The notes under the pieces: generated by a model
Told to the model about the DNA's origin: nothing
The model's input: the letters and a program-made list of their open reading frames with translations, nothing else
Database searches by the model: none
Program-made: the position numbers and the translations under genes
Assembly (NCBI GenBank): GCA_035696365.1
Contig: DASRQS010000138.1
Span: 1-35,238, forward strand
DNA length: 35,238 bases
Source: JALYLC01 sp035696365
GTDB taxonomy: Bacteria; Actinomycetota; Thermoleophilia; Gaiellales; JALYLC01
Direction: 5' to 3'
In this document: piece after piece, positions 14,459 to 23,384 of the stretch
How positions within the stretch are numbered: the first letter of the stretch is position 1
How the letters are laid out: each line of letters opens with the position of its first letter

Positions 14459-16075
14459 ATGCTGCTCATGCGCACGGCTCGGCGGACCGCCCTGGAGGAA
14501 CGGGAGCCGCTCCTGTGCGCCGCCATTGGCGCGGCCTGCGCGCTCGCAGTCCTGGTGTTCGCTCCTCCGGCCCAGGACCTGGCGGCACACGTGTATCGCG
14601 CGTCGCTCGTGAGCCACGGCGTGTTCCTGTGGGACAACTACTGGTACACGGGGACCTACCCACTCGTCAGCTACAGCCTGCTCACGCCCGTGCTCTCCGC
14701 GCTGCTGGGCGTGTCCGTGCTCGTCGTCGTATGCACGTCCGTGGCGGGTGCGCTGTTCGCCGCGATGGCGACGAGCGAGTGGGGACGCGAGGCGCGCTGG
14801 CCGTCGCGGGCCTTCGCGGCTGCCGCCGCGCTGCCCCTGCTGCCCGGGCTCGATGCCTACGTGGTGGGCGTCCCGCTGGTGCTCGGGACGGTGGTGGCGC
14901 TCCAGCGGGGCCGTCGCGGAATCGCGCTCGCGTGCGCTGCGCTGACGCTGGGCGCCAGTCCGCTCGCCTTCGTCTTCCTGCTCGGAGGCGTTGGCGCGAT
15001 CCTGCTGGCGGGTCGTGGCGGGTGGCGAAGCCTGGCCGTCGTGGGTGGTGGGCTGGGCGTGCTCGCCGGACTCGAGGCCGCGGCGATGCTTCTGATCTTC
15101 CCCGGCTCCGGCGTGTACCCGTTTCTCGTCTGGCACCTCGTAGCCGTCGGCGCGCTCGCGATCGCGGGGACGCTACTGGCCTTCCGGGATCGCGCGACGC
15201 GCCCGATCGCCTGCTTCCTGTGCGTCTGGGGCCTCGCAAGCGTCGTCTCGTTCTCGTTCGCGAATCCGGTCGGGGACAACGTTGCCCGGCTCCGCTATGC
15301 CGTCTTCCCGCTCCTGCTCCTGCTCGCCATCCACCGCCGGCCGCGCGGGTTCGCAGTGATCGTGGCCGCCGCGGCATTCGTCTACGCGGCTGCTCCCGAC
15401 CTCATCCAGGTCGGGGGTCAGGCGGACGCGAGCAGCTCGCGCGCCGCGGTCTGGCGGCCGGCCGTGGCGTACCTCGAGCGTCACCTTCCGGTCGGCGCAC
15501 GTGTCGAGGTGGTGCCGACCTCCGCGCGCTGGGAGTCGTACTACCTGCCGGCGCGTGGCATTCCGATCGCTCGCGGCTGGTTCCGTCAGACCGATCTCCA
15601 GCGCAACGCACTGCTCTACAGGAAAACCCTCACGCGTCCCGCCTACGAGGCATGGCTCGATCGCACCGCCGTGCAGTTCGTCCTCGTGACGCCGTTCCCC
15701 CTGGATGACCACGGCGCGCGCACGGAGGCGCGCTTGCTCCGGAGCGGGCGCTCGGGCCTCCCGGTGATCTGGAGGCGCGCCGGCTTCGCGATCTACGCGG
15801 TGGATCATCCCGCCCGGCTCATGATCGGCGGCGCAGGCGTGCGCCTCACGAGTTTCAAGCACGACGAGATCGCGGGAACGGTGCGGCGGGGCGGCTTCGA
15901 CGTGCTGCGCGTCGCCTATTCGCCGTATTGGACGTCGGGCGGTGCAGCCACGTGTGTGGTGCGCGGCCGAGCCGGCATGTCCATCGTGCGGTTCGCACAC
16001 GCCGGGCATTTCTCCCTGGCGATGACGCGTGACCCGATCACGATCGTCCACCGCATCGCAGATCCCGACTGCTGA
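14459..16075 (+). CDS. Polytopic membrane protein, glycosyltransferase-C-like topology
   Basis: 538 aa from ATG 14459; longer readings overlap the GNAT gene. Roughly nine to eleven hydrophobic helices fill the first 330 residues, after an early loop with AAHVYRASLVSHGVFLWDNYW. That motif (acidic or polar residues, then a Trp/Tyr-rich segment) recalls the first extracytoplasmic loop of GT-C enzymes and 6-pyruvoyl-tetrahydropterin-synthase-related membrane proteins. The last 200 residues are a soluble domain with YLERHLPVGARVEVVP and WESYYLPARGIPIARGW. The assignment to a lipid-linked sugar transferase is only by topology. There is no ribosome-binding site of note. Confidence 0.7.
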   Translation: MLLMRTARRTALEEREPLLCAAIGAACALAVLVFAPPAQDLAAHVYRASLVSHGVFLWDNYWYTGTYPLVSYSLLTPVLSALLGVSVLVVVCTSVAGALFAAMATSEWGREARWPSRAFAAAAALPLLPGLDAYVVGVPLVLGTVVALQRGRRGIALACAALTLGASPLAFVFLLGGVGAILLAGRGGWRSLAVVGGGLGVLAGLEAAAMLLIFPGSGVYPFLVWHLVAVGALAIAGTLLAFRDRATRPIACFLCVWGLASVVSFSFANPVGDNVARLRYAVFPLLLLLAIHRRPRGFAVIVAAAAFVYAAAPDLIQVGGQADASSSRAAVWRPAVAYLERHLPVGARVEVVPTSARWESYYLPARGIPIARGWFRQTDLQRNALLYRKTLTRPAYEAWLDRTAVQFVLVTPFPLDDHGARTEARLLRSGRSGLPVIWRRAGFAIYAVDHPARLMIGGAGVRLTSFKHDEIAGTVRRGGFDVLRVAYSPYWTSGGAATCVVRGRAGMSIVRFAHAGHFSLAMTRDPITIVHRIADPDC

Positions 16076-16204
16076 CCCGCGTGGATCCGGGTGCGAGGAG
16101 CACGCCCCTCGCTGCAGTCGCGGTCGGTAGTTCCCCGCAACGCCCGGCCGCCGATTCCCCGATGACCCGCTCGTCTCGCGGTGGAAGGCTGCGAGGCAAG
16201 GGAT

Positions 16205-16222
16205 CCTCGCGAACACGCGAGG
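16205..16222. terminator. Strong hairpin CCTCGCG-AACA-CGCGAGG
   Basis: Perfect 7-bp stem with a 4-nt loop, 130 nt after the membrane-protein stop and 22 nt before the next start, just ahead of its ribosome-binding site. It may end the upstream transcript or act as a 5'-leader structure for the DUF6544-like gene. Confidence 0.45.
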
Positions 16223-16243
16223 GAACGAAGGGGAGTCGGCACG

Positions 16244-16963
16244 ATGCTGCAACCACGGCACGGCGAGGCACGTTTGTCCGGCTCCCGGCTGCCCGAAGTG
16301 GTCCGCGCGTACCTTGATCGCTGCCTGCCGGACCGAGCGGCTCCGCGACGAATCCGCGTTCGGCAGGAAGGCGAGATGCGAAAGGCCCCCGGTGCGCAGC
16401 CGCAACGCTTCAGGGCCACGCAGGAGTTCGCCGTCGGGCGCGTCGAGTTCAGCTGGCACGCACGCTTTCCGATCGTCCGCCCGATCGCGCTGCACGTCCG
16501 CGACGAGTACGCCGACGGTGCCGGGCGTCTGTCGGTGCGGCTCCTCGGCTATCCGATCGTCCGCGCGCGCGGGCCCGAGGTCACGGCCGGCGAAGCGCTG
16601 CGCTACCTGGCGGAGCTGCCGCTGGTTCCGTACGCCATGGCGCACAACCGGCAGCTGGCCTGGCGCGACCTCGAAGCTCGCGCCGTCGAGGTCTCGACGG
16701 TCGTGCAGGGCAAGCGCCTCGCGGCGAAGCTGGACTTCGACGAGGCCGGCGATCTCGTGCGCGTATCCACCGACGAGCGGGCGCACCAGCGCAGGGGCGG
16801 CGGCTTCGACGTTCTTCCCTGGGGTGGCGAGTACAGCCGCTACGAGGTGCTCGGCGGCATGCGCATGCCGACCGTCGCTTCGGCCTACTGGGACACCCCG
16901 GAAGGCCGGTTCGTCTACTGGAGCGCCATGGTCACCTCGGCCGAGGCGCTGGGCACATTGTGA
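16244..16963 (+). CDS. DUF6544 (formerly DUF6920)-like protein
   Basis: 239 aa from ATG 16244, with AGGGGAG upstream; the frame is open earlier but without a site. Family-like features: LPEVVRAYLDRCLPDR at the start, RIRVRQEGEMRKAPG, then FSWHARFPIVRPIALHVRDEYADGAGRL, GEALRYLAELPLVPYAM, and an end with YEVLGGMRMPTVASAYWDTPEG. These match a widespread family of unknown function with a beta-rich fold. There is no signal peptide. The assignment to the named DUF is from memory of its motifs. Confidence 0.7.
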   Translation: MLQPRHGEARLSGSRLPEVVRAYLDRCLPDRAAPRRIRVRQEGEMRKAPGAQPQRFRATQEFAVGRVEFSWHARFPIVRPIALHVRDEYADGAGRLSVRLLGYPIVRARGPEVTAGEALRYLAELPLVPYAMAHNRQLAWRDLEARAVEVSTVVQGKRLAAKLDFDEAGDLVRVSTDERAHQRRGGGFDVLPWGGEYSRYEVLGGMRMPTVASAYWDTPEGRFVYWSAMVTSAEALGTL

Positions 16964-17231
16964 GCCCGGCCCGATGTCCGCCCTGGCGAACGCCCGCCGG
17001 ATGGAGCGGGGCCGGCATTCGGCTCGGGCCGCCATCGCCGCGGCGCCGGGCGCAGCGAATTCCGGTCCCGGCCGGTGTCGAGCATTGCGCCGGTCCGCTC
17101 GGCGCCGGCAGCCTTCGTGAAGCCCAGGCGACACGTCGTCCACGTGGCCGACCTCGAATCGGCGGGAATTCGTAAGTGCCGCTCCGCGCAGCGACCCTAC
17201 AGGGCGCATCCGGCTCCCGCCCGCGACGGGC

Positions 17232-17237
17232 TAGGAT
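17232..17237 (+). promoter_or_regulatory. -10 element TAGGAT for leaderless ankyrin gene
   Basis: TAGGAT ends 8 nt before ATG 17246, with only CCGCCTCC between. This fits a leaderless start; no ribosome-binding site is present. Confidence 0.5.
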
Positions 17238-17245
17238 CCGCCTCC

Positions 17246-17974
17246 ATGCACACGATTCCGGCGAACGAGCCACCGGCGTCGAGGGCGATCGCGGCCATCC
17301 GCGCCGGCGACCTCGCAGAGCTGTCGCGACTGCTGGAGGATGATCCCGTTCTCGCGACGGCACGCATCGTGCGCCGCCGGGGGGACACCCTCACGCTGCT
17401 GCACGTGGCGGCCGATTGGCCCGGCCATTTCGCCAGTGGCCCGGAGGTCGTCGCGACCCTGCTTCAGGCGGGTGCCGATGTGGACGCGCGTTACGAGGGC
17501 CCGCACGACCAGACACCGCTGCACTGGGCCGCGAGCAGTGACGACGTCGGAGTGCTCGATGCGCTGCTCGACGGGGGCGCCGATATCGAGGCGCCCGGGG
17601 CATTCAACGGGGTCGGCGGCCCGCTGGACAACGCCGTCGGCTTCGGGCAGTGGAATACCGCCCGCCGCCTCGTCGAGCGCGGCGCCCAGGTCAAGCTCTG
17701 GCACGCAGCAGCCCTGGGGCTCACCGACCAGATCGAGGCGCGCTTCGCCGAGGACCCGCCTCCTACGCCGGCCGAGATCACCGAGGCCTTCTGGCAGGCC
17801 TGCCACGGCGATCAACGGGCGGCGGCCGAATACCTGGCCGAGCGCGGGGCGGACCTCAACTGGATCGGCTACGACGACCTCACGCCGCTCGACAACGCGC
17901 GGCGCAGCGGCGCCGATGAGCTGGCGGCCTGGGTCGAGGCTCGCGGCGGCACGTCCGCGGCGGAGCTCGACTGA
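17246..17974 (+). CDS. Ankyrin-repeat protein
   Basis: 242 aa. ATG 17246 is chosen because a TAGGAT element stands just before it; upstream reading is open but arginine-rich. After a short lead helix (AIAAIRAGDLAELSRLLEDDP) come ankyrin units: TLLHVAADWPGH with VVATLLQAGADVDARY, then TPLHWAASSDDVGVLDALLDGGADIEA, a degenerate PLDNAVGFGQWNTARRLVERGA unit, and a last AAAEYLAERGADLNWIGYDDLTPLDNARRSG. The family mediates protein-protein contacts; no catalytic domain is present. Stand-alone ankyrin proteins of this size are common in bacteria, with partners unknown. Confidence 0.85.
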   Translation: MHTIPANEPPASRAIAAIRAGDLAELSRLLEDDPVLATARIVRRRGDTLTLLHVAADWPGHFASGPEVVATLLQAGADVDARYEGPHDQTPLHWAASSDDVGVLDALLDGGADIEAPGAFNGVGGPLDNAVGFGQWNTARRLVERGAQVKLWHAAALGLTDQIEARFAEDPPPTPAEITEAFWQACHGDQRAAAEYLAERGADLNWIGYDDLTPLDNARRSGADELAAWVEARGGTSAAELD

Positions 17975-18072
17975 CATTCGCCTCCGCGACGGTACGGCGG
18001 GCATGCGGTCCCCCCAGATCCCCGGGCCTATCGTGCCCGCGTGGGGCGGCCATGGAGGCCGATCTTCCGGGC

Positions 18073-18101
18073 TGTCGATTTTGGCGTTGCCCGTTTGTCT
18101 A
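18073..18101 (+). promoter_or_regulatory. Candidate ECF42-type promoter TGTCGA-N17-TGTC
   Basis: TGTCGA at 18073-18078 equals the -35 element described for ECF42 sigma factors, and TGTC at 18096-18099 is one base from the CG(A/T)C -10 element. It lies 34 nt before the start of the DGPF gene, so the sigma factor made from this operon may drive its own expression. Confidence 0.55.
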
Positions 18102-18132
18102 CTCCGCGACCATCCGCAAGAAGGAGGAAGCG

Positions 18133-18489
18133 ATGAAGTTCATGCTGTTGATCCACCAGGGCGATACCCCGACGCCGAGCTCCGAGGCCTGGTCGCGTCT
18201 CTCCGCGCAGGAGCAGCAGGCGGTCGCCACCGACTACAAGGCAGTCAGCGAGACGCCTGGCGTCACTCCGGGGCTTTGGCTCGCAGAGCCCGAGACGGCC
18301 AGCACCGTGCGCGTCGAGGACGGCAAGACGTTGATCACGGACGGCCCCTTCGCCGAGATCAAGGAGGCCGTGGGCGGCTACCTGCACTTCGAGGCCGATG
18401 ACCTCGATGCCGCCATCGCGCTGGCCTCTCGCATCCCGGCCGCCCGCCTGGGCGGCGCGGTCGAAGTGCGCCCGATCAAGGAGTGGTGA
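18133..18489 (+). CDS. YCII-related / DGPF-domain protein
   Basis: 118 aa with a near-perfect AAGGAGG 6 nt before ATG. It starts MKFMLLIHQGDTPTPS and has the family motif LITDGPFAEIKEAVGGYLHF (about residues 58-77) and DLDAAIALASRIPAARLGGAVEVRP at the end. The fold is a ferredoxin-like YCII domain. DGPF proteins are the standard genomic partners of ECF42 sigma factors, and the next gene is such a sigma factor, overlapping the stop. Their biochemical role is not settled. A TGTCGA promoter element lies upstream. Confidence 0.92.
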   Translation: MKFMLLIHQGDTPTPSSEAWSRLSAQEQQAVATDYKAVSETPGVTPGLWLAEPETASTVRVEDGKTLITDGPFAEIKEAVGGYLHFEADDLDAAIALASRIPAARLGGAVEVRPIKEW

Positions 18490-19667
18490 CCAAGCTCGAT
18501 CGGGTCTTCCGCGCTCAGTGGGGTTACGTTCTCGCTGCCCTGATCGGCTTCCTCGGCGATTTCGATCTCGCCGAGGAAGCCGCGCAGGAGGCCTTCGCAA
18601 TCGCTGCGGAGCGCTGGCCGCGAGACGGAGAGCCCACCAATCCAGGCGCGTGGCTGATCACGACGGCACGCAACCGGGCCATCAATCGCATTCGCCGCGA
18701 CCGCACGCTCGCTGCCAAGACCCGCCTGCTCGAGCTGCGCGAGGAAGCCGAGGACGACGTGGACGCCACGACCTTTCCCGACGAGCGTCTGGAGCTCGTC
18801 TTCACCTGCTGCCACCCGGCACTCGCGATCGATGCCCAGGTCGCCCTCACGCTGCGCACGCTGGGCGGCCTGAGCACCGTCGAGATCGCCCGCGCCTTCC
18901 TCGTGCCCGAGCCGACGATGGCCCAGCGGCTGGTGCGCGCGAAGCACAAGATCAAGGCGGCGGGGATCCCGTTCCGCGTGCCACCGGACGACCTGCTGCC
19001 CGATCGGCTCGCCGCAGTGCTCGCCGTGGTCTACCTGATCTTCAACGAGGGCTACAGCGGCCGGGGCGAGCTCGCGGGCGAGGCGCTGCGGCTCGGCCGC
19101 TCGCTCGCGGAGCTGATGCCCGACGAGCCCGAGGTGCACGGGCTGCTCGCGATGATGCTGCTGCACGAGGCGCGCCGTCCCGCGCGCTACCGCGATGGCG
19201 ATCTGGTGCTGCTGGCCGACCAGGACAGCTCGCTCTGGGACAGGCAGGGCATCACGGCGGGCCAGCTGGCGCTCGAGCGGGCCCTGGCCCTGCACGGGCG
19301 CGGCCCCTACGTCCTGCAGGCGGCGATCGCGTCACTGCACGCCGACGAGCCACGCGACTGGAACGAGATCGCGGCTCTCTACGGGGAGCTCTCCCGTATC
19401 ACCGGCTCGCCCGTGGTGGAGCTGAACCGCGCGATCGCGGTGGCCGAGGCGGGAGCGCTCGGGGAGGGGCTGCAGATCGTGGACGACCTCGCCCTGGGCG
19501 ACCATCCCCTGGGCGACTACCGCTACCTGCACTCGACCCGCGCCGACCTGCTCCGCCGCCTCGGCCGCACCCAGGAAGCGCTCGAGGCCTACCGCCAGGC
19601 GCTCGCGCTCACCTACGACGACGCGGAACGCCGCCTGCTCGAGCGGCGCCTCGTGGAGCTCGGCTAA
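18483..19667 (+). CDS. ECF42-type RNA polymerase sigma factor with C-terminal TPR-like extension
   Basis: 394 aa from GTG 18483 (GTG 18486 is equally possible); it overlaps the DGPF gene. Sigma-2 region: AALIGFLGDFDLAEEAAQEAF and PGAWLITTARNRAINRIRRD (to about residue 75). Sigma-4: LTLRTLGGLSTVEIARAFLVPEPTMAQRLVRAKHKI (about 120-160). Residues about 170-394 form the long helical extension of this group, with YLIFNEGYSG, LHEARRPARYRDGDLVLLADQDSSLW and TPR-like repeats. No anti-sigma factor is adjacent, as usual for ECF42, where the extension itself is thought to control activity. It ends 6 nt from the convergent transporter gene. Confidence 0.92.
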   Translation: MVTKLDRVFRAQWGYVLAALIGFLGDFDLAEEAAQEAFAIAAERWPRDGEPTNPGAWLITTARNRAINRIRRDRTLAAKTRLLELREEAEDDVDATTFPDERLELVFTCCHPALAIDAQVALTLRTLGGLSTVEIARAFLVPEPTMAQRLVRAKHKIKAAGIPFRVPPDDLLPDRLAAVLAVVYLIFNEGYSGRGELAGEALRLGRSLAELMPDEPEVHGLLAMMLLHEARRPARYRDGDLVLLADQDSSLWDRQGITAGQLALERALALHGRGPYVLQAAIASLHADEPRDWNEIAALYGELSRITGSPVVELNRAIAVAEAGALGEGLQIVDDLALGDHPLGDYRYLHSTRADLLRRLGRTQEALEAYRQALALTYDDAERRLLERRLVELG

Positions 19668-19673
19668 GACGCT

Positions 19674-19689
19674 CTACGACGCGTCGTAG
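19674..19689. terminator. Perfect 16-bp palindrome between convergent genes
   Basis: CTACGACGCGTCGTAG equals its own reverse complement. It contains the stop codon of the ATPase gene and begins 7 nt after the sigma-factor stop. As RNA it would form a 6-bp stem with a CGCG loop on either strand, which suits a shared terminator. Confidence 0.5.
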
Positions 19690-20723
19690 GTGCGCATCGG
19701 CCCGTCGAACGCGAGCGTGACGTGCGCGTCGACGGCCGGGGCAAGGTCGCCCCGCGTGCGCGCGACCAGCTCGAGCAGGCCGGCGCCCGTCTCCAGGCTG
19801 AGTCGCGCGATCGCGTCGTGCCCGAAGTAGGTCACCGCGGTCACACGCGCCGTGAGTGGCGGCCGATGCCCGTTCTTGAGGGCCGTGAGCAGGATCTGCT
19901 CGGGCCGGATGAGCACGAGCCCGTCCCCGGCGCTGCGCGATCCCGCCTCGATGGGTAGCTCGCCCAGGGGCGTGTGCGCCGTGCCGCCGTTGAAGCGGGC
20001 CGCGAGCAGGTTCGTGTCGCCGAGGAAGTGAGCGACCTCCAGCGTCTCCGGCTGCTGGTAGACGGCTCGCGGCGCAGCGTGCTGCACGATGCGGCCGTCG
20101 TACAGGATGGCGACGACGTCAGCGAGCGAGAGCGCCTCCTCCTGGTCGTGCGTGACGAGCACGACGGTGGTGCCGAGCGACGCGAGCAACTGCTTGATCT
20201 CGGCCCGCAGGCTGTCGCGCAGGCCGGCGTCCAGCGCGGCGAAGGGCTCGTCGAGCAGGATCAGCCGCGGTTCTGGCGCCAGGGCGCGCGCGACGGCGAC
20301 GCGCTGCTGCTGGCCGCCGGAGAGCTCGTGCGGGCGGCGGTGGCCGAGCCCGCCAAGCCCGATCAGCTCGAGCAGCTCGGTCACCCGCGCGCCGCTGCGG
20401 TCGCGGCGTGGGAGCCCGAAGCCCACGTTCTCGGCGACGCTGAGGTGCGGGAAGAGGAGGCCCTCCTGGGGCACGTAGCCGATGCGCCTGCGATGCGCGG
20501 GGACGTGGTGCTGCCCGTCGTCGAACGTCTCGCCGTTGAGCGCGATGCGGCCACTGTCCGGACGGTCGAAGCCCGCGATCAGCCGCAGCAGCGTCGTCTT
20601 GCCCGATCCCGACGGGCCGAGGACGGCCGCGAAACCGCCTGCGGGCACCGTCAGCGCGACGTCGCTCAGCACGGCCGTCGAGCCGTAGGACTTCGCGACG
20701 CCGGCGACGGTCAGGGTGCTCAC
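19674..20723 (-). CDS. fbpC: Iron(III) ABC transporter ATP-binding protein
   Basis: 349 aa from GTG 20723, which overlaps the permease stop. Walker A GPSGSGKTT (36-44), Q-loop YVPQEGLLFPHLSVAENVGFGL, signature HELSGGQQQRVAVARAL, Walker B LILLDEPFAALD and H-loop VLVTHDQEEAL. The C-terminal third (from about residue 255) is a TOBE-type regulatory domain, typical of FbpC/PotA-like ATPases. It powers import through the adjacent two-module permease. The same frame stays open far upstream, but that portion is a shadow of the permease. Confidence 0.92.
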   Translation of the reverse strand: MSTLTVAGVAKSYGSTAVLSDVALTVPAGGFAAVLGPSGSGKTTLLRLIAGFDRPDSGRIALNGETFDDGQHHVPAHRRRIGYVPQEGLLFPHLSVAENVGFGLPRRDRSGARVTELLELIGLGGLGHRRPHELSGGQQQRVAVARALAPEPRLILLDEPFAALDAGLRDSLRAEIKQLLASLGTTVVLVTHDQEEALSLADVVAILYDGRIVQHAAPRAVYQQPETLEVAHFLGDTNLLAARFNGGTAHTPLGELPIEAGSRSAGDGLVLIRPEQILLTALKNGHRPPLTARVTAVTYFGHDAIARLSLETGAGLLELVARTRGDLAPAVDAHVTLAFDGPMRTYDAS

Positions 20724-22282
20724 GTGCTCGTCGCCGCCAATGCGTCGAACCAGCGCACCAGGAAGTAGGTGGGCACGGCCGAGATCGCGATCATGAGCGC
20801 CGCGTAGGGCGCGGCCGCGCCGTAGGCGAGACCGGAGCTGTAGGTCCAGAAGCGCGTCGCGAGTGTTTCCGTGCCGGTGGGGCGGAGGACGAGGGTGGCG
20901 GTCAATTCGGTCACGGATGAGAGGAAGACGATGGAGACCGCGGCTGCGAGCCCCGGTGCGATCAAGGGCAGGGTTACGCGTCTGAAGACCGCGAGCGGCG
21001 GTTGCCCGAGCGAGCGCGCCGCTTCTTCGAGCCTGGGCGAGGCCTGGGCGATGCTCGGCCGGATGGCGATCAGCGCCAGTGGGAAGAACAGCACGGCGTA
21101 GGCCGTGATGAGCAGCGTGGAGGACTGGTACAGCCCGAAGGCGTGGCGTACGGCGAAGTAGGCGAGCGCCAGGGCGATGATCAGGCCGGGCATCGCGCGG
21201 GCGATGTAGGTGCTGCGCTCGAGCAGCCGCGCGAGCGGCGTCGGGTAGCGGACGGCGAGTACGGCCACCGGGATGGCGGCGAGCGTCGTGACCAGCGCAG
21301 CCGCGACGCCGAGGCCGACGGTCGAGAGCGCGGCAGCGGTGATCGACGCCGACGGCAGCGTGGTGGAGCTGCCGGCCAGCAGCCAGTAGACGAGGGCGCC
21401 CACGGGGACGCCGATCGCGAGCGCCACCAGTGCGGCAAGCGCGAGCACGGCCGGCACGGCGCGCAGGCCGAGCCGCAAACGGCGCCGCTTGGCGGTCGCC
21501 TCCGAGGTCGGCGGCGTGCGGCCCTGGAGGCCGGACTCCGCGCCCAGCAGCAGCAGGCAGAGCGCGACGAGCACCAGCGAGAGCACCGCCGATGAGGCCG
21601 CGTCGAAGCCCAGCTGATACTCGGTGTAGATCTCGGTCGTGAACGTGCGGAAACCGAGCAGCGAGAAGGCGCCGTACTCGGCCAGCAGGTGCAGGGCGAT
21701 GATCAGGCCGCCGCCGAGCAGCGCGAGGCGGAGCTGCGGCAGCGTCACGCGCCTGAACACGGCGAACGAGCGCAGCCCCTGGCTGCGCGCGACGTCCTCG
21801 AGCGCGGCGTCCGCGCGCCGCAGGCTTGCGATCGCCGGCAGCATGACGAGCGGGTAGTAGGAGAGCGTGCTGACGAGAACGGCTCCGCCCAGGCCGCGCA
21901 CCCGGTCGTCGAGCCCGACCCACGCGTAGCCGTTGACGAACTCGGGGACGGCGAGCGGGAGCGCGAGCACGACCGCCCACATGCGCCGCAGCGGCAGATC
22001 CGTGCGCTCGAGCAGCCAGGCCGCCGCGGCGCCGATGACCGCGCACAACGGCGTCACGATCACGACGAGCTCCACCGTGTTGCGGAGCAGCTCCTCGACG
22101 TGGGGGAGCCGCAGCAGGTCGATCGCCTTCGCCCAGCCGGCACTCGAGGCCTGCACCCCGACGAAGATCAGTGGCAGCAGCAGGACTGCGCCGATCGGCA
22201 GCGACAGGAGCCACAGTGGGGCGGGACCGAGCCGACGCCGCCGTAGCGGCGTCACCGACCCGATCCCGCCCAGTGCGCTCAT
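20720..22282 (-). CDS. fbpB: Iron(III) ABC transporter permease, two fused modules
   Basis: 520 aa with about 12 membrane helices in two similar halves. Each half carries an EAA loop that docks the ATPase: EDVARSQGLRSFAVFRRVTL in the first and EEAARSLGQPPLAVFRRVTL in the second. Fused double permeases of this type belong to the FbpB/CysTW-like ferric ion group. ATG 22282 is 3 nt after the stop of the binding-protein gene, and the end overlaps the ATPase gene by 4 nt (GTGA), so all three are one operon. Thiamine or other substrates are alternatives, but the binding protein favours iron. Confidence 0.92.
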   Translation of the reverse strand: MSALGGIGSVTPLRRRRLGPAPLWLLSLPIGAVLLLPLIFVGVQASSAGWAKAIDLLRLPHVEELLRNTVELVVIVTPLCAVIGAAAAWLLERTDLPLRRMWAVVLALPLAVPEFVNGYAWVGLDDRVRGLGGAVLVSTLSYYPLVMLPAIASLRRADAALEDVARSQGLRSFAVFRRVTLPQLRLALLGGGLIIALHLLAEYGAFSLLGFRTFTTEIYTEYQLGFDAASSAVLSLVLVALCLLLLGAESGLQGRTPPTSEATAKRRRLRLGLRAVPAVLALAALVALAIGVPVGALVYWLLAGSSTTLPSASITAAALSTVGLGVAAALVTTLAAIPVAVLAVRYPTPLARLLERSTYIARAMPGLIIALALAYFAVRHAFGLYQSSTLLITAYAVLFFPLALIAIRPSIAQASPRLEEAARSLGQPPLAVFRRVTLPLIAPGLAAAVSIVFLSSVTELTATLVLRPTGTETLATRFWTYSSGLAYGAAAPYAALMIAISAVPTYFLVRWFDALAATST

Positions 22283-22285
22283 GCG

Positions 22286-23338
22286 CTAGAGCAGCCCGAC
22301 CTGCTGGAGCATGGCGAGCGCGGCCTTGCCATCGCCAAGCTGCGTCGCGTTGACATTCGCCGGGACGATGGAGCCGAGCGAGCGCGCGACTCTGTGGTTC
22401 GTGACACCCGGGCGCAGCGGGTACTCGTAGCTCTCGGAGGTGGCGATGATCGTCTGCGCGGGCTTGCTGACGAGATAGGCCAGGAAGCGCTGCGCATCTG
22501 CGGAGTCCTTGCTCGACTTCAGGACGGCCGCGCCCGAGACGTCGACGAGCATGCCCGGATCGCGCGGCGCGAAGTAGTGCACCGCCGAGTGCGTAGCGCC
22601 CGCGCCGACCTCGTCGCGCAGCCGGTACCAGTAGTAGTGGTCGACCAGGCCGGTCAGCACCGTCCCCTGGTTGACGGCGGCCACGATCGCCTCGTTATCC
22701 GCCATCACCTCGGCGTTCCTCTTGATCGCCTTCAGCCAGGCGAGCGCGGCGGCGTTGCCGCGTAGGCGCGCGATCGACGTGATCAGTGGCTGGAAGTCCG
22801 TCTCACCGGGCGCGATCGCGAGCTTGCCCTTCCACCTCGGCGAGGCGAGATCCAGCAGCGAGCGGGGCAGCCCGGCGGGCTTGAGCTTGCCCGTGTTGTA
22901 GACCAGCACGGCCGCACGAGCCGAGACGGCGACCCAGCTGCCCGAGGGCGAGCTGCGGGCGTGCGGCACGGCGTCGAGCGTCGCGGCAGCCACCTTGGCC
23001 AGCAGGTTCTTCTCGGCGAGCACCTGCAGCGCCGGCGCATTCTCCGCGAGGAAGACGTCCGCCGGCGACTTCGACCCCTCCTGCATGATCTGGTTCGCGA
23101 GCGTGGCCTCGTCGGCCGAGCGGACATCGACGCGGATCCCCGTGCGCTTCCCGAAGTCTGAGACGAGCTTCGACACCGTTTGCTCGTGCTGGCCGCTGTA
23201 CAGCGTGATCGAGCCCGCACGAGCTCCGTCATGACCCGTCCCGGCGGCCACGGCCGTCGAGGCGAACGCGGCGGTGACGATGGCGCAGAGGCCGCCGATC
23301 GCCCAGGCGCGGTACGGGTGTCGTCGCTTCGGTCCCAT
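22286..23338 (-). CDS. fbpA: Iron(III) ABC transporter substrate-binding protein
   Basis: 350 aa from ATG 23338 with GGGAGA upstream. Signal peptide: PKRRHPYRAW, then AIGGLCAIVTAAFASTAVAA. The mature part begins with SITLYSGQHEQTVSKLVSDF, the typical FbpA/FutA opening (family: LxVYSxRxxxxxxxLxxxF), has SPADVFLAENAPALQVL, and later Tyr235-Tyr236 in VDHYYWYRL, matching the tyrosine pair that binds Fe3+ in this class. No lipobox is seen, which is unusual for a Gram-positive binding protein; it may be anchored by its uncleaved signal. An iron-box-like sequence lies 47-76 nt upstream. Confidence 0.9.
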   Translation of the reverse strand: MGPKRRHPYRAWAIGGLCAIVTAAFASTAVAAGTGHDGARAGSITLYSGQHEQTVSKLVSDFGKRTGIRVDVRSADEATLANQIMQEGSKSPADVFLAENAPALQVLAEKNLLAKVAAATLDAVPHARSSPSGSWVAVSARAAVLVYNTGKLKPAGLPRSLLDLASPRWKGKLAIAPGETDFQPLITSIARLRGNAAALAWLKAIKRNAEVMADNEAIVAAVNQGTVLTGLVDHYYWYRLRDEVGAGATHSAVHYFAPRDPGMLVDVSGAAVLKSSKDSADAQRFLAYLVSKPAQTIIATSESYEYPLRPGVTNHRVARSLGSIVPANVNATQLGDGKAALAMLQQVGLL

Positions 23339-23384
23339 GGATCTCCCGTCGTGATCTGGCGGCTCGGGCACGTTGAGCTCGCCA

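Noticed and set aside
20724..22214. Extension of the ATPase frame to 846 codons
   Set aside because: The extra part is the out-of-frame shadow of the permease gene; GTG 20723 with the GTGA overlap is the real start.
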